5,734 bases of DNA from Patescibacteria group bacterium (lineage in GTDB: Bacteria > Patescibacteriota > Minisyncoccia > Phycocordibacterales > DATDWN01). Made by a program: the position numbers and the translations under genes. Below the pieces are notes generated by a model. The model was given only the letters and a program-made list of their open reading frames with translations. It was not told the DNA's origin and made no database searches. Within the stretch, counting starts at the first letter, position 1. Every line of letters begins with the position of its first letter. This document shows positions 1-5,618 of this stretch, one piece after another. The DNA lies in NCBI GenBank assembly GCA_030917185.1, contig JAUPVF010000051.1:1-5734 (forward strand). The letters run 5' to 3'.

Positions 1-627
1 CGTCCGGGACAATATCTTGAATGGACACTAGGGCATGAAGCCCCTGATGCACGGGGCAATCGGCGATATTTTACAATTGCCTCTGCTCCCACAGAATCAA
101 TGATTAGGGTTGGTGCAAAATTTTATGATAACAGTAGTACATTCAAAAAAAATTTACGGGACTTGAACACAGGGGATGTTATTTTTGCTTCACAACTTGC
201 GGGAGATTTTACTTTGCCACGGGATAAAAATAAAAAATTAGTTTTTATTGCTGGAGGTATTGGCGTGACTCCGTTTAGAAGTATGGTTCAGTACATGATT
301 GATATGAAAGAACAACGACAAGTGGTCATGTTGTATGCAGGCAAGACCCCTCAGGATCTGGTTTATAGTGATGTTTTCACCAAAGCACGACTAGCGTTTG
401 GAATGAAAACGGTGTGTGTGGTCAACAAAAATGAACCATATCTCCCAGGTATCACTGAGGGTGTTATAACTACTGATTTGATTGCTAAGGAGATACCAGA
501 TTACAAGGAAAGAGATTTTTATATTTCAGGTCCGCACGGAATGGTTATGGCGTTTACTGATACATTACAGACGATTGGTGTATCAAAACGGCGTATTCAC
601 TCAGATTTTTTCCCAGGTCTCGTATAA
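1..627 (+). CDS. FAD/NAD(P)-binding oxidoreductase, ferredoxin-NADP reductase-like (5' end missing)
   Basis: The reading frame is open from base 1, so the gene starts outside the window; 208 C-terminal residues are visible. Numbered from base 1, residues 2-9 (PGQYLEWT) and 21-32 (RRYFTIASAPTE) match the FAD-binding barrel of the ferredoxin-NADP reductase superfamily, where the RxYT/S motif contacts the flavin. Residues 85-95 (GGIGVTPFRSM) are the nucleotide-binding glycine motif, and 176-181 (SGPHGM) matches the usual C-terminal CGP..M segment with Ser in place of Cys. The protein ends in DFFPGLV with no attached 2Fe-2S domain. The expected role is moving electrons between NAD(P)H and a partner through FAD. 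From family knowledge, such domains in Patescibacteria are often fused behind an RnfD/NqrB-like membrane domain, but that part is not visible here. The membrane cytochrome b5 gene downstream suggests a shared electron-transfer role. The superfamily call is firm; substrate and partner are unknown. Confidence 0.9.
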   Translation, partial: RPGQYLEWTLGHEAPDARGNRRYFTIASAPTESMIRVGAKFYDNSSTFKKNLRDLNTGDVIFASQLAGDFTLPRDKNKKLVFIAGGIGVTPFRSMVQYMIDMKEQRQVVMLYAGKTPQDLVYSDVFTKARLAFGMKTVCVVNKNEPYLPGITEGVITTDLIAKEIPDYKERDFYISGPHGMVMAFTDTLQTIGVSKRRIHSDFFPGLV

Positions 628-628
628 T
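623..628 (+). promoter_or_regulatory. Possible -10 box (TATAAT) over the stop of the oxidoreductase gene
   Basis: A perfect TATAAT overlaps the TAA stop at 625-627 and lies 11 bases before the ATG at 640. No good -35 box is visible about 17 bases upstream. If it is used, transcription would start near 634-636 and give an almost leaderless mRNA for the 640-960 gene. In AT-rich DNA this hexamer can occur by chance. Confidence 0.3.
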
Positions 629-639
629 ATTATTTTTAT

Positions 640-960
640 ATGCCATTACTTATTTTATTTACACTCACATTAGTTACTGGATTAACATCGGGTATTCGGG
701 ATGCAACTCCCGATACATTGTTGTACCCAGTGCGAAGTAAAATCGTACATATTATAAAACAGGACACAACTGTTCCAGTTGTAGTGCCCGTGGAGACGCG
801 TACGCCGGTGCTTCCTGCATATCAGAAACCAGTTACTCCAGTACCAACACCAATTAAACCAGAAACAGTAAAATCGGCTACACCAGAGACGTACACCACG
901 AAAAAGAGTCCGACACTTCGTGTGAGCGGTGGCGACGATGAAATGGATGACGACGATTAG
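640..960 (+). CDS. Small secreted-type protein, Pro/Thr/Val-rich with acidic C-terminal tail, function unknown
   Basis: This gene encodes 106 residues from ATG 640, 12 bases after the preceding stop; there is no other Met near the N-terminus. Residues 2-17 form a hydrophobic stretch (PLLILFTLTLVTGLTS) that looks like a signal peptide or membrane anchor, although the usual positive N-terminal charge is absent. Next comes a short conserved-looking segment (ATPDTLLYPVRSKIVHIIK). It is followed by a Pro/Val/Thr-rich stretch at about 44-85, probably extended like a cell-wall or TonB-type spacer. The C-terminus is strongly acidic (GGDDEMDDDD). The LYPVRSK segment faintly resembles the start of DUF5667-type secreted proteins, which is only a guess. 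There is no Cys, so it is neither a lipoprotein nor a heme c protein. No clear Shine-Dalgarno sequence precedes it. Its place between two redox genes suggests it acts in or near the envelope with them. It is probably a real gene given its position and composition. Confidence 0.65.
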   Translation: MPLLILFTLTLVTGLTSGIRDATPDTLLYPVRSKIVHIIKQDTTVPVVVPVETRTPVLPAYQKPVTPVPTPIKPETVKSATPETYTTKKSPTLRVSGGDDEMDDDD

Positions 961-962
961 TT

Positions 963-990
963 TTGTGTGAGGAGACAAAAAGTATATAAT
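963..990 (+). promoter_or_regulatory. Putative promoter of the cytochrome b5-like gene
   Basis: A TATAAT at 985-990 is preceded, with a 16-base spacer, by TTGTGT at 963-968, which matches three of six positions of the -35 consensus. It lies just after the stop at 958-960 and would start transcription near 997, giving an AU-rich leader of about 30 bases before the ATG at 1027. An AGGAGG at 991-996 follows the -10 box directly but is too far from the ATG to act as its ribosome-binding site. Confidence 0.5.
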
Positions 991-1026
991 AGGAGGACAT
1001 TTTTATTAAAAATAAATATATATTAT

Positions 1027-1413
1027 ATGAATAAAAAAATAGCGGGAATGATAGTTGTGGGTCTCATTGTCATTGTTGGTGGGTGGGTGTATTACACAAC
1101 ACGACCAGATATTGATTCTGATACGTACACAGACACGTCTATACCACCACGGAACGATGCAACAGCCCTAGAAGGACAGACATTTACGTTGGCAGAAGTT
1201 GCTCAGCATGGCACATCGGCTAGTTGTTATACTATCGTACAAGGAACAGTTTATGATGTCACCACATGGATTGCCCAGCACCCGGGCGGGGAGAAAGCCA
1301 TTCTGGGAATGTGTGGTAAGGATGCAACCAGTGCTTTTGTTAAAAAACATGGAGGTCAACCAAAACCAGAAGAAGAATTGAAAAATTTTAAGATTGGAAC
1401 ATTTTCTCAGTAA
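1027..1413 (+). CDS. Membrane-anchored cytochrome b5-like heme-binding protein
   Basis: This gene encodes 128 residues. Residues 1-4 (MNKK) are positive and 5-23 are a hydrophobic helix, so the protein should be N-terminally anchored with its domain outside the membrane. After a Thr/Asp-rich linker (24-50), residues 52-125 form a cytochrome b5 fold: FTLAEVAQH, VYDVTTWIAQHPGG and GKDATSAFVKKHGG. His85, in the HPGG motif, and His108 are the expected axial heme ligands; their 23-residue separation is close to that of classical b5. Two Cys (67 and 96) sit where secreted bacterial b5 proteins of this type often have them and could form a disulfide. A GTG at 967 would add 20 residues, but that extension lies across the predicted promoter and lacks signal-peptide character, so ATG 1027 is preferred. 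No Shine-Dalgarno sequence lies at normal spacing. The role is inferred as electron transfer at the outer membrane face, perhaps with the oxidoreductase upstream. Confidence 0.88.
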   Translation: MNKKIAGMIVVGLIVIVGGWVYYTTRPDIDSDTYTDTSIPPRNDATALEGQTFTLAEVAQHGTSASCYTIVQGTVYDVTTWIAQHPGGEKAILGMCGKDATSAFVKKHGGQPKPEEELKNFKIGTFSQ

Positions 1414-1414
1414 A

Positions 1415-1447
1415 TAATAAAACCCCACGTGACGTGGGGTTTTATTA
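1415..1447. terminator. Bidirectional intrinsic terminator between convergent genes
   Basis: Two 16-base arms (1415-1430 and 1432-1447) are exact reverse complements around a single G at 1431. As RNA the likely form is a 14-bp stem with a GC-rich core (CCCCAC/GTGGGG) and a five-base loop, with A-rich and U-rich flanks on both sides. It begins 2 bases after the b5 stop and ends 11 bases past the stop of the convergent small gene at 1459. The T-rich side serves either direction, so it should end both transcripts. Confidence 0.92.
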
Positions 1448-1458
1448 CGGAGAACATT

Positions 1459-1872
1459 TTATTGACGTGGTGATCCGAAACCAGTTCCATCTAATTTGCG
1501 AATTTGGATTGACTGGGCAGATACGCTCCCATCGGTATTCGTTGTTCCGGTGACAACGATATTCTCACCGGTAGTTATATCAGCAGATACTCCCGAGACA
1601 CTTTTTGTTATTGGAGTTGATGTGCTGACAAATATGATTTTCGATCCTCCGTCGGGCAGGGTTATTGTGATAGTCGTCGCATCTTTAGATAATACTGTTC
1701 CAGCAATCATTCCTCCTCCCATACGACCCGTGGATCCAGTTCGTCCTCTCATCCCTGTAAATTGTTGTGCAGGGTTATTTCTGGTAAGTTGCCTTTTGCC
1801 ATACATATCACCGGCATAAAATGAGACTGCGACGAGTATTAATATCATTATTATAATTTTTGTTTTGTTCAT
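1459..1872 (-). CDS. Small membrane-anchored DUF5666-like protein
   Basis: This gene encodes 137 residues. Residues 1-5 are polar and positive and 6-20 are a hydrophobic anchor (IIIMILILVAVSFYA). A Gly/Arg/Thr linker at about 39-55 (RTGSTGRMGGG) follows, then a beta-rich domain at 56-125. That domain shows the pattern of DUF5666, an OB-like extracytoplasmic domain: GTV, then TITITLPDGG, then STSTPI, then GENIVVTGTTNTDGSVSAQSIQIR. It follows the permease stop by 22 bases on the same strand and ends just before the shared terminator, so it is probably the last gene of the transporter operon. No Shine-Dalgarno sequence is visible upstream. Such proteins are common beside MacAB-like genes in Patescibacteria (family knowledge), but their molecular role is not established. 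Its linker shares a motif with the C-terminal tail of the adaptor encoded upstream. The family call is by pattern, not by search. Confidence 0.8.
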   Translation of the reverse strand: MNKTKIIIMILILVAVSFYAGDMYGKRQLTRNNPAQQFTGMRGRTGSTGRMGGGMIAGTVLSKDATTITITLPDGGSKIIFVSTSTPITKSVSGVSADITTGENIVVTGTTNTDGSVSAQSIQIRKLDGTGFGSPRQ

Positions 1873-1894
1873 ATGTGTTTTTATATATTAATAA

Positions 1895-3118
1895 TTATTC
1901 ATATCGTAATGCGTCAATTGGGTTTAACCCTGCAGCACGTCGAGCTGGATAATACCCAAACACAATACCGATAGTTGTTGATACGCCAAAAGCAAGTAGT
2001 ACAGAAAATAGGGTCACGCTGGTTTGCAAAACTCCAAGGTAGGTGATGATAAATGATAAACTCCATCCAAGCACAATACCAATGATTCCTCCTGTACAGG
2101 TGAGCATAATCGCTTCAACGAGAAACTGTTTGCTGATATCTCGTTTTTTCGCACCAATGGCTTTACGAAGACCAATTTCTCGAGTTCGTTCAGTCACTGT
2201 GGTTAGCATCATGTTCATGATACCAATACCACCGACAAGTAATGATATGCCAGCAACAGCCGCAAGTAATATGGTAAATGTACTGGTGACACTTGATGCA
2301 GTGGCAACAATGTCGGCTTGATTAAATGTGCTGAAATCCGCCTGTGTTGGATCAGAGATGTGATGTTGTTCTAAAAGTAATGTTGTTATGTCTTCTTGGA
2401 TCGTTGCCATGCTTTCGGCATTTTTTGCTTGAACACTGATGGTGGTAACGTAGGTGTCACCGGCAAGAAATCGTTGTGCGGAAGATAGTGGTATAAAAAT
2501 CATGTCGTCCTGACTACCAAACCCACTACCTCCTTTGGCTTTCGTGACACCAATAATTTTGAATTCAACCCCCTTGATTCTCACCACTTGTCCAATGGGG
2601 TCAACCCCCTCACCAAATAAGTCATCTCGTGTTGTTGGTCCTATCACAGCAACTTTAGATAAACTTCGGACGTGTTGGTCGGTTATAAAGGAACCGGTAT
2701 CAATTTGTATGTTACGTACATCAGGGTAAGCACTTGTGGTGCCGACGATAGAAGTGTTTGTGTTTTTGCCTCTGCTTGTCACTTGATATCTGCCCGATAA
2801 TTCCGGAGCAACTGCTTGTGCTTCGGTAATGTTTTTTGCAATCACATCTGCATCTGACTGGGTAAGTGTTTTGGCGGAACCTCTTCCACTACTGACCTGT
2901 ACTCCGGGTCCTCGCTGGGCACCGGGGGAAATCAAAATAAGATTTGAGCCGATTGACTGAATGCTGGACTCAATTGCGTTTTGGGCACCTTGTCCGATTG
3001 ATGTCATGGCAATAACAGAACTGATACCAATAATAATGCCAAGGATAGTCAATCCAGATCGGATTTTGTTTGCAGAGAGGGCAGCGTATGTTTCTTGAAT
3101 AATATCTATAATAGTCAT
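1895..3118 (-). CDS. MacB/FtsX-family ABC transporter permease
   Basis: This gene encodes 407 residues, the normal size for a permease-only MacB/YknZ-type subunit. Residues 5-21 form the N-terminal amphipathic segment (DIIQETYAALSANKIRS) typical of the family, and 22-42 are membrane helix 1. A large extracytoplasmic MacB_PCD-type domain spans about 43-275. Three C-terminal helices (about 281-304, 332-356 and 366-390) form the FtsX domain. The segment at 309-323 (TERTREIGLRKAIGA) is the conserved coupling region that contacts the ATPase, and the ending (YPARRAAGLNPIDALRYE) is a family hallmark. It starts 5 bases after the ATPase stop without a Shine-Dalgarno sequence, so translation is probably coupled. 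The subunit should dimerise and, with the adaptor, drive mechanotransmission-type export of a substrate from the outer membrane face. Possible substrates include peptides, lipids or toxins; none is indicated by sequence. It appears intact. Confidence 0.95.
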   Translation of the reverse strand: MTIIDIIQETYAALSANKIRSGLTILGIIIGISSVIAMTSIGQGAQNAIESSIQSIGSNLILISPGAQRGPGVQVSSGRGSAKTLTQSDADVIAKNITEAQAVAPELSGRYQVTSRGKNTNTSIVGTTSAYPDVRNIQIDTGSFITDQHVRSLSKVAVIGPTTRDDLFGEGVDPIGQVVRIKGVEFKIIGVTKAKGGSGFGSQDDMIFIPLSSAQRFLAGDTYVTTISVQAKNAESMATIQEDITTLLLEQHHISDPTQADFSTFNQADIVATASSVTSTFTILLAAVAGISLLVGGIGIMNMMLTTVTERTREIGLRKAIGAKKRDISKQFLVEAIMLTCTGGIIGIVLGWSLSFIITYLGVLQTSVTLFSVLLAFGVSTTIGIVFGYYPARRAAGLNPIDALRYE

Positions 3119-3123
3119 AGTTT

Positions 3124-3825
3124 TTACGAAATGATTTTTCTTACATGAGATTTGTCGTCAGATACAACAAGTCCGTCTTTGATAAAAATAATTCGTTCGG
3201 CATGTTTAGCAACATCTGGTTCATGTGTAATCAGAATGATTGTTCGGCCTAATTCTTTGTTAAGTTTTTGGAATGTGCCAAGTACAATATCTCCGGTTTT
3301 TGTATCAAGGTTACCTGTCGGTTCATCAGCGAGAATAAGTGTCGGGTTGTTAACCAGTGCTCGAGCGATTGCTACACGTTGGATTTGTCCTCCTGATAAT
3401 TGGTTTGACAGGTGTAGAAAATGGCTTTCATCCAAACCAGCAGCGTGCAGTGCTGTTTTGGCTCGGGTACTACGTTCCTCTGGATGAGTACGGGAATACA
3501 CTAAAGGTAATTCAACATTACGTAGTACGGTGGTGCGGGGTAGGAGATTGAATGATTGAAACACAAAACCAATTTTATCTCTGCGAATATCTGCAAGCAT
3601 ATCGTCTGATAATGTAGATACATCAACACTATCTAGGAAATATGTTCCGTTGGTTGGTGTATCTAATGCACCAAGGATGTGCATGAGTGTTGATTTGCCT
3701 GAGCCGGATGGTCCCATGATTGCGACAAATTCTCCATCCTCAATGCTGAAACTAACACCTTTTAATGCCTGAAATGGAACACCTCCTGTGTTGTATGTTT
3801 TGGTAATGTTTTTTATTTCTATCAT
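3124..3825 (-). CDS. MacB/LolD-type ABC transporter ATP-binding protein
   Basis: From ATG 3825 this gene encodes 233 residues with every ATPase motif: Walker A at 38-46 (GPSGSGKST), Q-loop Gln90 (VFQSFNLLP), signature LSGGQ at 143-147, Walker B at 163-168 (LILADE) followed by PTGNLD, and the H-loop His201 (ITHEP). The FNLLP and DEPTGNLD segments place it in the MacB/LolD/FtsE group that pairs with FtsX-like permeases. The signature continues IQR where QQR is usual, a mild change. A GTG at 3840 would add five residues and overlap the adaptor gene. ATG 3825 is preferred because it is 4 bases past the adaptor stop and gives the usual family N-terminus (MIEIKNITKTY). It powers the permease encoded next, as a dimer on the cytoplasmic face. 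Confidence 0.96.
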   Translation of the reverse strand: MIEIKNITKTYNTGGVPFQALKGVSFSIEDGEFVAIMGPSGSGKSTLMHILGALDTPTNGTYFLDSVDVSTLSDDMLADIRRDKIGFVFQSFNLLPRTTVLRNVELPLVYSRTHPEERSTRAKTALHAAGLDESHFLHLSNQLSGGQIQRVAIARALVNNPTLILADEPTGNLDTKTGDIVLGTFQKLNKELGRTIILITHEPDVAKHAERIIFIKDGLVVSDDKSHVRKIIS

Positions 3826-3829
3826 GGTA

Positions 3830-5614
3830 TTATCTTCCACCTGTCATGCGAACTGTTGATCCTGTACGATTTCCTCCTGCTGAACCAAACAAACTTGGTG
3901 TTGTGCTGTTTGCTGTTGCGGTTGTAGGGTTGATGGTTTTTATTACCACTTGGTCTTTTTCTTTTAGACCAGAAACAATTTCTGTTTCGGTATCATTTGA
4001 TAATCCAGTTTCCACAGTTTGTTTTATTGGTGCGATAGGGGATACAACTCCCTGACTGCTGTCGCTTCCAACTAGGGCAGGGTCAAATATCTCTACATAA
4101 CTTGTGTTATTTTGCGATTTTATGGCGCTGTTTGCCACAACCAACACGTCTTGTCGTACATCAGTAATGATGGAACTACTGATACTCATACCTGGTTTAA
4201 TCCGGTCATCCTGTGTATCAAACGTAATTTTAACATTATAGGTGACAACTCCCTGACTGACTGTCCCAATTGAATCAATTTCTGCTACGAGACCGGTTAT
4301 GGTGAGGTCTGGAATTGCATCAAATGTCAACGTGGCTTTTTGTCCAACTTTTACTTTCGATACATCAACTTCATTTAATGATATTTCTGCTACTTTCTGT
4401 GTAGTGATGAGTGTTGCAACTGATGTTCCAGAACTAATCGTGTCTAATTTTTTGACAGATACTTTGGCGAGTACACCATCAAATGGCACACGGATATAGT
4501 AGTCTTGTAAATTTGCTTTGGCATCAATGAGCGCATTTTCCCGTTGAGTGATAGATAGGTTTTGTGAAGTAATGTCTAGTGGATCTGCTCCACGTTTTAG
4601 TTTTGCAAGACTTTCGGTTTTCTCATTTATAGCAAATGTTCCAGAGGTTATGCTGTTTTTTATGTTGAGAAGATTAAGTAAGTGGGAGTTTGTTTCGTTG
4701 GTGTACGTATTTAGTTGGGTTTGGTGTGTTGATAGGAGACTCGGGATGTTTTGATTTTTTTCTGTTAATCGGTCTTTAACATAATTCAGTAAGTCATTGG
4801 TGCTTTTGATGGAATCAGCAATTATTTTTGTAGTTGTGTATGTTTCTTCAATTAATGCAACAATTTTTGCTGGATCATCCTGTCTGCTTGCGTTTTTGTA
4901 ATCAATAATTGCTTTGTCATATGCAGTTCGTGCTCTGTTGTATTTTGTCACCGCATCATCACGAAACACAGAAACTTGCTCAAAGTTATTTTTAACAAGA
5001 TCATTATATGCTGATACGTTGTCTTGATTTCCATGCGTGAGTTCTGTGCCGTACATAACGTCTTGCATACCTGTCATGACAGAAGGAAGGTCTAGAAAGG
5101 CGTTTGATACAGTATTAAAACCATCGTCATACGATTTCTGTAAGTCGGTTTTCGCTTGAGCCAAGGCGTTTTCTGTTTGCAATGTTGAGAGAGTATCTGC
5201 TGGTGCTTGTAATTTTTGTAGCGCAATTTTTGCACTTTCTAAATTAACAGTGGCATCACGAACTGCCTTTTGTGCGTCTCGTGTATCTAGTTGGGCGACA
5301 AGTGTTCCTGCAGATACAGATTGTCCGTTTACAACACCAACGTATACTACGTCTCCTCCGGCTTTTGATTTAATATCAATTTGATTGGATGCTGACACTT
5401 GCCCCGTGCCAGAAATAGAGGATATAATCGTTCCTTTTTCTACTGAGGCGGTTACGTATCTTATTTCACCTCCGGTGTTTGTTAGTTTTTTATATGACCA
5501 ATAGCCCGCACCTATAATCACGATACCGATAAGGATGCTGGTTTTTTTATGTGTGCGGGTGTATTCACGGATATTGTTCAAAGTGGCATACGAAAAAAAT
5601 TTTTGAATGTTCAT
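3830..5614 (-). CDS. HlyD/MacA-family periplasmic adaptor (membrane fusion protein) with long helical insert
   Basis: This gene encodes 594 residues, against about 370-400 for a typical MacA. Residues 26-41 are an N-terminal membrane anchor after a basic segment. The first lipoyl half is at about 78-112 (IDIKSKAGGDVVYVGVVNGQSVSAG), with its partner half at about 370-403 (YYIRVPFDGVLAKVSVKKLDTISSG). A beta-barrel domain (about 405-480, ending in KPGMSISS) and a membrane-proximal domain (about 485-560) follow. Between the lipoyl halves lie about 255 mostly helical residues, far longer than a simple hairpin. The tail (565-594) is Thr/Ser/Gly/Arg-rich. ATG 5614 is chosen because it is 4 bases past the upstream stop and gives a proper anchor; the alternative TTG at 5650 would overlap the upstream gene. 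No Shine-Dalgarno sequence is visible. It should link the permease to the cell exterior. No TolC gene is nearby, as in YknX-type systems of single-membrane bacteria. Confidence 0.93.
   Translation of the reverse strand: MNIQKFFSYATLNNIREYTRTHKKTSILIGIVIIGAGYWSYKKLTNTGGEIRYVTASVEKGTIISSISGTGQVSASNQIDIKSKAGGDVVYVGVVNGQSVSAGTLVAQLDTRDAQKAVRDATVNLESAKIALQKLQAPADTLSTLQTENALAQAKTDLQKSYDDGFNTVSNAFLDLPSVMTGMQDVMYGTELTHGNQDNVSAYNDLVKNNFEQVSVFRDDAVTKYNRARTAYDKAIIDYKNASRQDDPAKIVALIEETYTTTKIIADSIKSTNDLLNYVKDRLTEKNQNIPSLLSTHQTQLNTYTNETNSHLLNLLNIKNSITSGTFAINEKTESLAKLKRGADPLDITSQNLSITQRENALIDAKANLQDYYIRVPFDGVLAKVSVKKLDTISSGTSVATLITTQKVAEISLNEVDVSKVKVGQKATLTFDAIPDLTITGLVAEIDSIGTVSQGVVTYNVKITFDTQDDRIKPGMSISSSIITDVRQDVLVVANSAIKSQNNTSYVEIFDPALVGSDSSQGVVSPIAPIKQTVETGLSNDTETEIVSGLKEKDQVVIKTINPTTATANSTTPSLFGSAGGNRTGSTVRMTGGR
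3837..3842 (-). promoter_or_regulatory. Possible ribosome-binding site of the ATPase gene
   Basis: AGGTGG, five of six matches to AGGAGG, lies inside the last codons of the adaptor gene, 11 bases before the ATPase ATG at 3825. The spacing is slightly long. It is the only Shine-Dalgarno-like site at a plausible distance from any start in the window. It also codes for the adaptor's C-terminal Thr-Gly-Gly, so it may be incidental. Confidence 0.3.
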
Positions 5615-5618
5615 TGTG

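Noticed and set aside
967..1026. Upstream GTG start adding 20 residues to the cytochrome b5-like protein
   Set aside because: The added peptide covers the predicted promoter and puts charged residues ahead of an otherwise good N-terminal anchor; ATG 1027 gives MNKK plus a hydrophobic helix.
1496..1819. Open frame of 107 codons on the + strand opposite the DUF5666-like gene
   Set aside because: It is a shadow of the - strand gene: no domain, no start signals, and the opposite strand has a coherent anchor-linker-domain protein. The same applies to other antisense frames at 682-978, 1168-1428, 2043-2321, 3152-3487 and 4299-4754.
1850..1900. AT-rich stretch before the DUF5666-like gene as a separate promoter
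   Set aside because: TATA-like strings are present, but no -35/-10 pair is convincing and the 22-base gap fits simple co-transcription with the permease gene.
3826..3840. GTG start at 3840 for the ATPase, adding five residues
   Set aside because: It overlaps the adaptor's last codons and the added residues are not part of the usual family N-terminus; ATG 3825 fits spacing and the MIEIKNITK start.
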